A stretch of DNA of 61,294 bases, taken from positions 1 to 61,294 of the forward strand of contig CABXRK010000004.1 of NCBI GenBank assembly GCA_902514625.1. Direction: 5' to 3'. This document shows positions 57,879-61,294 of this stretch, one piece after another. The notes under the pieces were generated by a model, which was given only the letters and a program-made list of their open reading frames with translations, made no database searches and was not told where the DNA came from. The position numbers and the translations under genes are program-made. Origin of the DNA: an uncultured Bacteroidota bacterium (lineage in GTDB: Bacteria > Bacteroidota > Bacteroidia > Flavobacteriales > Flavobacteriaceae). How positions within the stretch are numbered: the stretch's first letter is position 1; every line of letters starts with the position of its first letter.

Positions 57879-58874
57879 ATGAAAAAAATCTTAAATAGAC
57901 TTACTAAATACGAGCAACTTTCTAAAGAAGAAGCTCGCCAAATTATTTTTAAAATTGTTGATGGAAAGTTTAATAGTAGCCAAATTGCTGCTTTCCTGAC
58001 TATTTATATGATGAGAAGTATTAGTCTAGATGAGCTTGAAGGGTTTCGATCAGCTCTCTTAGAACTTTGTATACCTATAAATTTAAGTGAATTTGAAACC
58101 ATAGATTTATGCGGAACCGGTGGAGATGAAAAAAATACTTTTAATATATCCACAATTTCCTCGTTTATAACTGCTGGAGCTGGCATTAAAGTTGCCAAAC
58201 ATGGTAATTATGGGGTTTCATCAGGATGTGGCTCTAGTAACGTTCTAGAATCTCTAGGGATTCGTTTCTCAAATAAAGAAAGTTTTTTGAAAAAATGTAT
58301 TGAAAAATCGGGAATCTGTTTTTTACATGCTCCAATTTTTCATCCCGCCATGAAAAATGTAGGTCCTGTTCGTAAAGATTTAGGTGTCAAGACATTCTTC
58401 AATATGTTAGGCCCTTTAGTTAATCCGTCTTTTCCTGAAAATCAATTAACAGGGGTTTTTAATCTTGAATTAGCAAGGTTATATTATTATCTATTTCAAA
58501 AAACAAATCAAAAGTTTACAATTTTATATGGATTAGATGGATATGATGAAATTTCATTAACAGGAGCAACAAAAGTATTAAGAAATAATTGCGAACAAAT
58601 TATTACTCCGTCCGACTTTGGGGTTAATCAAGTTACAGCTGATGAAATTATGGGAGGAGAAAATGTAAATTCTTCAACAGAAATTTTTTTGAATATTCTT
58701 CAAAACAAAGGAACTGAAGCTCAGAAAAATGTAGTTTGTGCTAATGCTGGTATGGCAATCTCTACTGCTTTACAATTAAGCCCTATTGAAGGTTTTGAAA
58801 AAGCTAAAGAATCTCTTTTAAATGGGAAAGCTCTAAATGCATTAACTAATCTTCAAAAACTAAGTTCTGAATGA
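57879..58874 (+). CDS. trpD: Anthranilate phosphoribosyltransferase
   Basis: 331 residues. LCGTGGDEKNTFNIST binds PRPP, and KHGNYGVSSGCGSSNVLE with RKDLGVKTFFNMLGPLVNP are family motifs. It adds phosphoribose to anthranilate. It starts 3 nt after trpG and overlaps trpC by 4 nt. Confidence 0.96.
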   Translation: MKKILNRLTKYEQLSKEEARQIIFKIVDGKFNSSQIAAFLTIYMMRSISLDELEGFRSALLELCIPINLSEFETIDLCGTGGDEKNTFNISTISSFITAGAGIKVAKHGNYGVSSGCGSSNVLESLGIRFSNKESFLKKCIEKSGICFLHAPIFHPAMKNVGPVRKDLGVKTFFNMLGPLVNPSFPENQLTGVFNLELARLYYYLFQKTNQKFTILYGLDGYDEISLTGATKVLRNNCEQIITPSDFGVNQVTADEIMGGENVNSSTEIFLNILQNKGTEAQKNVVCANAGMAISTALQLSPIEGFEKAKESLLNGKALNALTNLQKLSSE

Positions 58875-59662
58875 ATATTTTAGATAAAATACTAGAAGAT
58901 AAAAAAAATGAATTAATCCTTAAAAAGAAAATTCTTCCAATCAATTATTTGAAAAAATCTCCAATTTTTAATAGAGAATGTATTTCTTTAAAAAAATCTT
59001 TAACAAAAAGTGCTTCAGGTATTATAGCTGAACACAAACGTCGTTCTCCTTCAAAAAATAATATTAATAACTCTCTATCTTTAATAAATGTCATCAAAGG
59101 ATATGAAAATGCAGGAGCTTGTGGAATTTCTGTTTTAACTAATACTAAATTTTTTGGAGGGTCAATCGAGGATCTAATTTTAGCAAGAGAAACAACCAAT
59201 TTACCTATACTTAGAAAGGAATTTATTATTGATGAATATCAAATTACTGAATCAAAAGCTAATGGGGCTGATGCAATACTTCTAATTGCTTCAATTCTAA
59301 ATAATAAAGAAATCAAACATCTGTCTAACTTTGCAAAAAATTTAGGGTTAGAAATTTTAATAGAAGTTCATAATTTAGAAGAAATAGAAAAATCTATTTT
59401 ACCTAATATTGACTTAATAGGTATAAATAATCGCAACCTTAAAACCTTTGATGTTAATATAGAAAGGAGTAAAAAACTTGCAAAAATGATACCTGAAAAA
59501 TATTTAAAAATTTCAGAAAGTGGAATAGAAAAAACTACATCAATTTTAGAGTTAAAAAGTTATGGGTTTTCAGGTTTTCTTATAGGTGAAAAATTTATGA
59601 AAACTAATGACCCAGGAAAAGCTACATCAGAATTTATAAAAAAAATTGAAAATGAAACTTAA
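58871..59662 (+). CDS. trpC: Indole-3-glycerol phosphate synthase
   Basis: 263 residues, TIM barrel. GIIAEHKRRSPSK carries the first catalytic Lys; NAGACGISVLTNTKFFGG, ILRKEFIIDEYQITES and IGINNRNLKTFDV follow the family pattern. The single-function enzyme, not fused to TrpF. Confidence 0.95.
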   Translation: MNILDKILEDKKNELILKKKILPINYLKKSPIFNRECISLKKSLTKSASGIIAEHKRRSPSKNNINNSLSLINVIKGYENAGACGISVLTNTKFFGGSIEDLILARETTNLPILRKEFIIDEYQITESKANGADAILLIASILNNKEIKHLSNFAKNLGLEILIEVHNLEEIEKSILPNIDLIGINNRNLKTFDVNIERSKKLAKMIPEKYLKISESGIEKTTSILELKSYGFSGFLIGEKFMKTNDPGKATSEFIKKIENET

Positions 59663-60269
59663 AATTTGTGGCTTGCGAGATCCTAAAAACATCCAAGATG
59701 TTTCAAATTTAAATCCTAACTACATGGGTTTTATTTTCTGGAAATCTTCTTCTAGATTTGCAAGTAAAAAAATACCCATATTAGATCAAAATATAATAAA
59801 AACTGGAATTTTTGTAGATGCATCAATAGACTATGTTAAAAATTTAATACTACTAAACCAACTTCAAGCAGTGCAACTTCATGGAAAAGAAACGCCTAAA
59901 TATTGTAATGAAATACAAAAGCTTAATGTTGAAGTAATCAAAGTTTTTAATATTAATCAGAATTTTAATTTTTCTAAATTATCCCTCTATGAAAAATTTT
60001 GTGATTATTATCTTTTTGACACAAAAGGAAAACTTCCTGGTGGAAATGGGATTAATTTTAATTGGTCAATTTTAAAAGACTATTCGTCACAAAAACCCTT
60101 TTTTTTAAGTGGAGGAATTGGATTAGAAAATTTTAATGATATTAAAAATATTTTAAAAAGTGATTTACCAATTCATGCAATTGACATAAACAGTAAATTT
60201 GAAATTCAACCTGGTTTAAAAAACATAGATCTGCTAACAAAATTTAAAAAGAAGTTAAATGAATTATAA
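59652..60269 (+). CDS. trpF: Phosphoribosylanthranilate isomerase
   Basis: 205 residues from the ATG at 59652; an in-frame TTG six bases before is unlikely. KLKICGLRDPKNI has the catalytic Cys, LFDTKGKLPGGNGINFNW the Asp. QLHGKETPKYC and LSGGIGLENF complete the pattern. It overlaps trpC by 11 nt and trpB by 11 nt, so the operon is translationally coupled. Confidence 0.94.
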   Translation: MKLKICGLRDPKNIQDVSNLNPNYMGFIFWKSSSRFASKKIPILDQNIIKTGIFVDASIDYVKNLILLNQLQAVQLHGKETPKYCNEIQKLNVEVIKVFNINQNFNFSKLSLYEKFCDYYLFDTKGKLPGGNGINFNWSILKDYSSQKPFFLSGGIGLENFNDIKNILKSDLPIHAIDINSKFEIQPGLKNIDLLTKFKKKLNEL

Positions 60270-61294
60270 TGTTGATGAAAAGGGATATTATGGAAATTTT
60301 GGAGGAGCATTTATCCCTGAAATGTTATACCCAAATATAAATGAATTAAAAATAAAATATATTGAAATAATTGAAAACATCAATTTCAAAAAAGACTTTA
60401 AAAGACTTTTAAAATCGTACGTTGGAAGACCAACACCTCTATTTTTTGCTAAACGATTATCAAAAAAATATAAAACAAAAATTTATCTTAAAAGAGAAGA
60501 CCTATGTCATACAGGAGCACATAAAATAAATAATACAATTGGACAAATTCTTCTAGCAAAACGATTAGGAAAAAACAGGATTATAGCTGAAACTGGAGCA
60601 GGACAACATGGTGTTGCTACAGCGACTGTTTGTGCTTTAATGGGAGTTGAATGTGTTGTATATATGGGAGAAGTAGATATCAAACGCCAAGCTCCAAATG
60701 TGGCAAGAATGAAAATGTTAGGTGCTAAAGTTAGACCAGCAATTTCAGGAAGTAAAACACTTAAAGATGCAACTAATGAGGCAATTCGTGATTGGATAAA
60801 TAATCCTGTAAACACTCATTATATAATTGGCTCAGTAGTTGGTCCTCATCCATTCCCAGATATGGTAGCTCGTTTTCAGTCAATTATAAGTGAAGAAATC
60901 AAAAACCAACTTCAAGATTTAGAAGGAAGAGACTATCCAAACTATTTAATCGCTTGTGTTGGTGGAGGAAGTAATGCTGCTGGATTGTACTATCATTATT
61001 TAAATGATAAACGCGTAAATATAATTGCTGTTGAAGCTGCAGGCAAGGGAATTAAATCAGGAGAGAGTGCTGCTACTTCGGCTTTAGGAAAAGAAGGTAT
61101 TATCCATGGAAGCAAAACTTTATTAATGCAAACTTCTGATGGTCAAATAACAGAACCATACTCAATTTCTGCTGGCTTAGATTACCCAGGTGTTGGCCCT
61201 ATGCATGCTCATTTATATAAATCAAAAAGGGCAAAGTTTATTTCAATTACAGATCAAGAAGCTATGGATTGGGGATTAACTTTATCTCAAATGG
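60259..61294 (+). CDS. trpB: Tryptophan synthase beta chain, 3' end outside the window
   Basis: The frame starts at the ATG at 60259 (MNYNVDEKGYYGNFGGAFIPE) and stays open for 345 codons to the window end. The PLP lysine is in HTGAHKINNTIGQ, with ETGAGQHGVATATVCALMG and GGGSNAAGLYYHY as cofactor and substrate motifs. Typical length is about 395, so some 50 residues and probably trpA lie beyond. Confidence 0.95.
   Translation, partial: MNYNVDEKGYYGNFGGAFIPEMLYPNINELKIKYIEIIENINFKKDFKRLLKSYVGRPTPLFFAKRLSKKYKTKIYLKREDLCHTGAHKINNTIGQILLAKRLGKNRIIAETGAGQHGVATATVCALMGVECVVYMGEVDIKRQAPNVARMKMLGAKVRPAISGSKTLKDATNEAIRDWINNPVNTHYIIGSVVGPHPFPDMVARFQSIISEEIKNQLQDLEGRDYPNYLIACVGGGSNAAGLYYHYLNDKRVNIIAVEAAGKGIKSGESAATSALGKEGIIHGSKTLLMQTSDGQITEPYSISAGLDYPGVGPMHAHLYKSKRAKFISITDQEAMDWGLTLSQM

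Overview
The window is AT-rich chromosomal DNA from a member of Bacteroidota, almost certainly a flavobacterium and probably a marine one with a compact genome (inference). Support comes from the gene orders pyrG-yidC, rpmB-rpmG-DUF4295-ftsY-rimO, rpsU-xerC-hpf-tRNAs-tuf-tRNA-Trp-secE-nusG-rplKAJL-rpoBC and trpEGDCFB. It also comes from repeated exact matches to the Bacteroidota -7 promoter element TAnnTTTG, the scarcity of Shine-Dalgarno sequences, DUF5916, DUF4468 and DUF4369 proteins, and a bacillithiol enzyme (BshC).

Layout. 1-16.1 kb, nearly all minus strand: yidC (cut by the window edge), pyrG, a LysM/periplasmic-binding lipoprotein-like protein, guaA, bshC, rimO, ftsY, a small ribosomal cluster (DUF4295, rpmG, rpmB), cinA, an FAH-fold hydrolase, a DEDDh exonuclease, a 2-oxoacid dehydrogenase E2 and recR. 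yidC and pyrG each carry one apparent extra base in a T homopolymer. 16.1-27.7 kb, mixed strands: an SSS transporter, a FabH paralogue, htpG, a DUF5916 outer-membrane-type protein, a DUF4369 lipoprotein, manA, queD-like, idi and prfC. 27.7-40.5 kb, minus strand: the transcription/translation block tuf, tRNA-Trp, secE, nusG, rplK, rplA, rplJ, rplL, rpoB, rpoC and a DUF3467 gene.

40.5-46.7 kb is the accessory part. In related genomes the tRNA-Thr/Tyr/Gly/Thr cluster directly precedes tuf; here 6.2 kb separates them. This insert holds three small exported proteins, a 40-bp exact copy of the tRNA-Thr 3' end, a secreted PIG-L deacetylase, a padR-pspC pair between 39-bp direct repeats, a gene remnant, a membrane-anchored unknown and a 45-bp inverted repeat. 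It looks like a decayed tRNA-targeted island; no integrase is visible inside it.

46.7-55.8 kb: four tRNAs, a GH109-type glycosidase, hpf, xerC-like recombinase, gamma-glutamyltransferase, rpsU, acyl-CoA dehydrogenase, an AGCS alanine/Na+ symporter, a rhodanese protein and a MarR regulator. 55.8-61.3 kb: the tryptophan operon trpE-G-D-C-F-B (trpB cut by the window end). It is preceded by a -7 box, a 15-codon Trp-containing leader ORF and a strong intrinsic terminator, which together form a classical attenuation layout.

I found no CRISPR array, transposase, toxin-antitoxin pair or phage module. The observations most worth following are the tRNA-Thr island, the trp leader, the repeat-extended DUF4295 protein, and the number of promoters lying 3-5 nt from a start codon.
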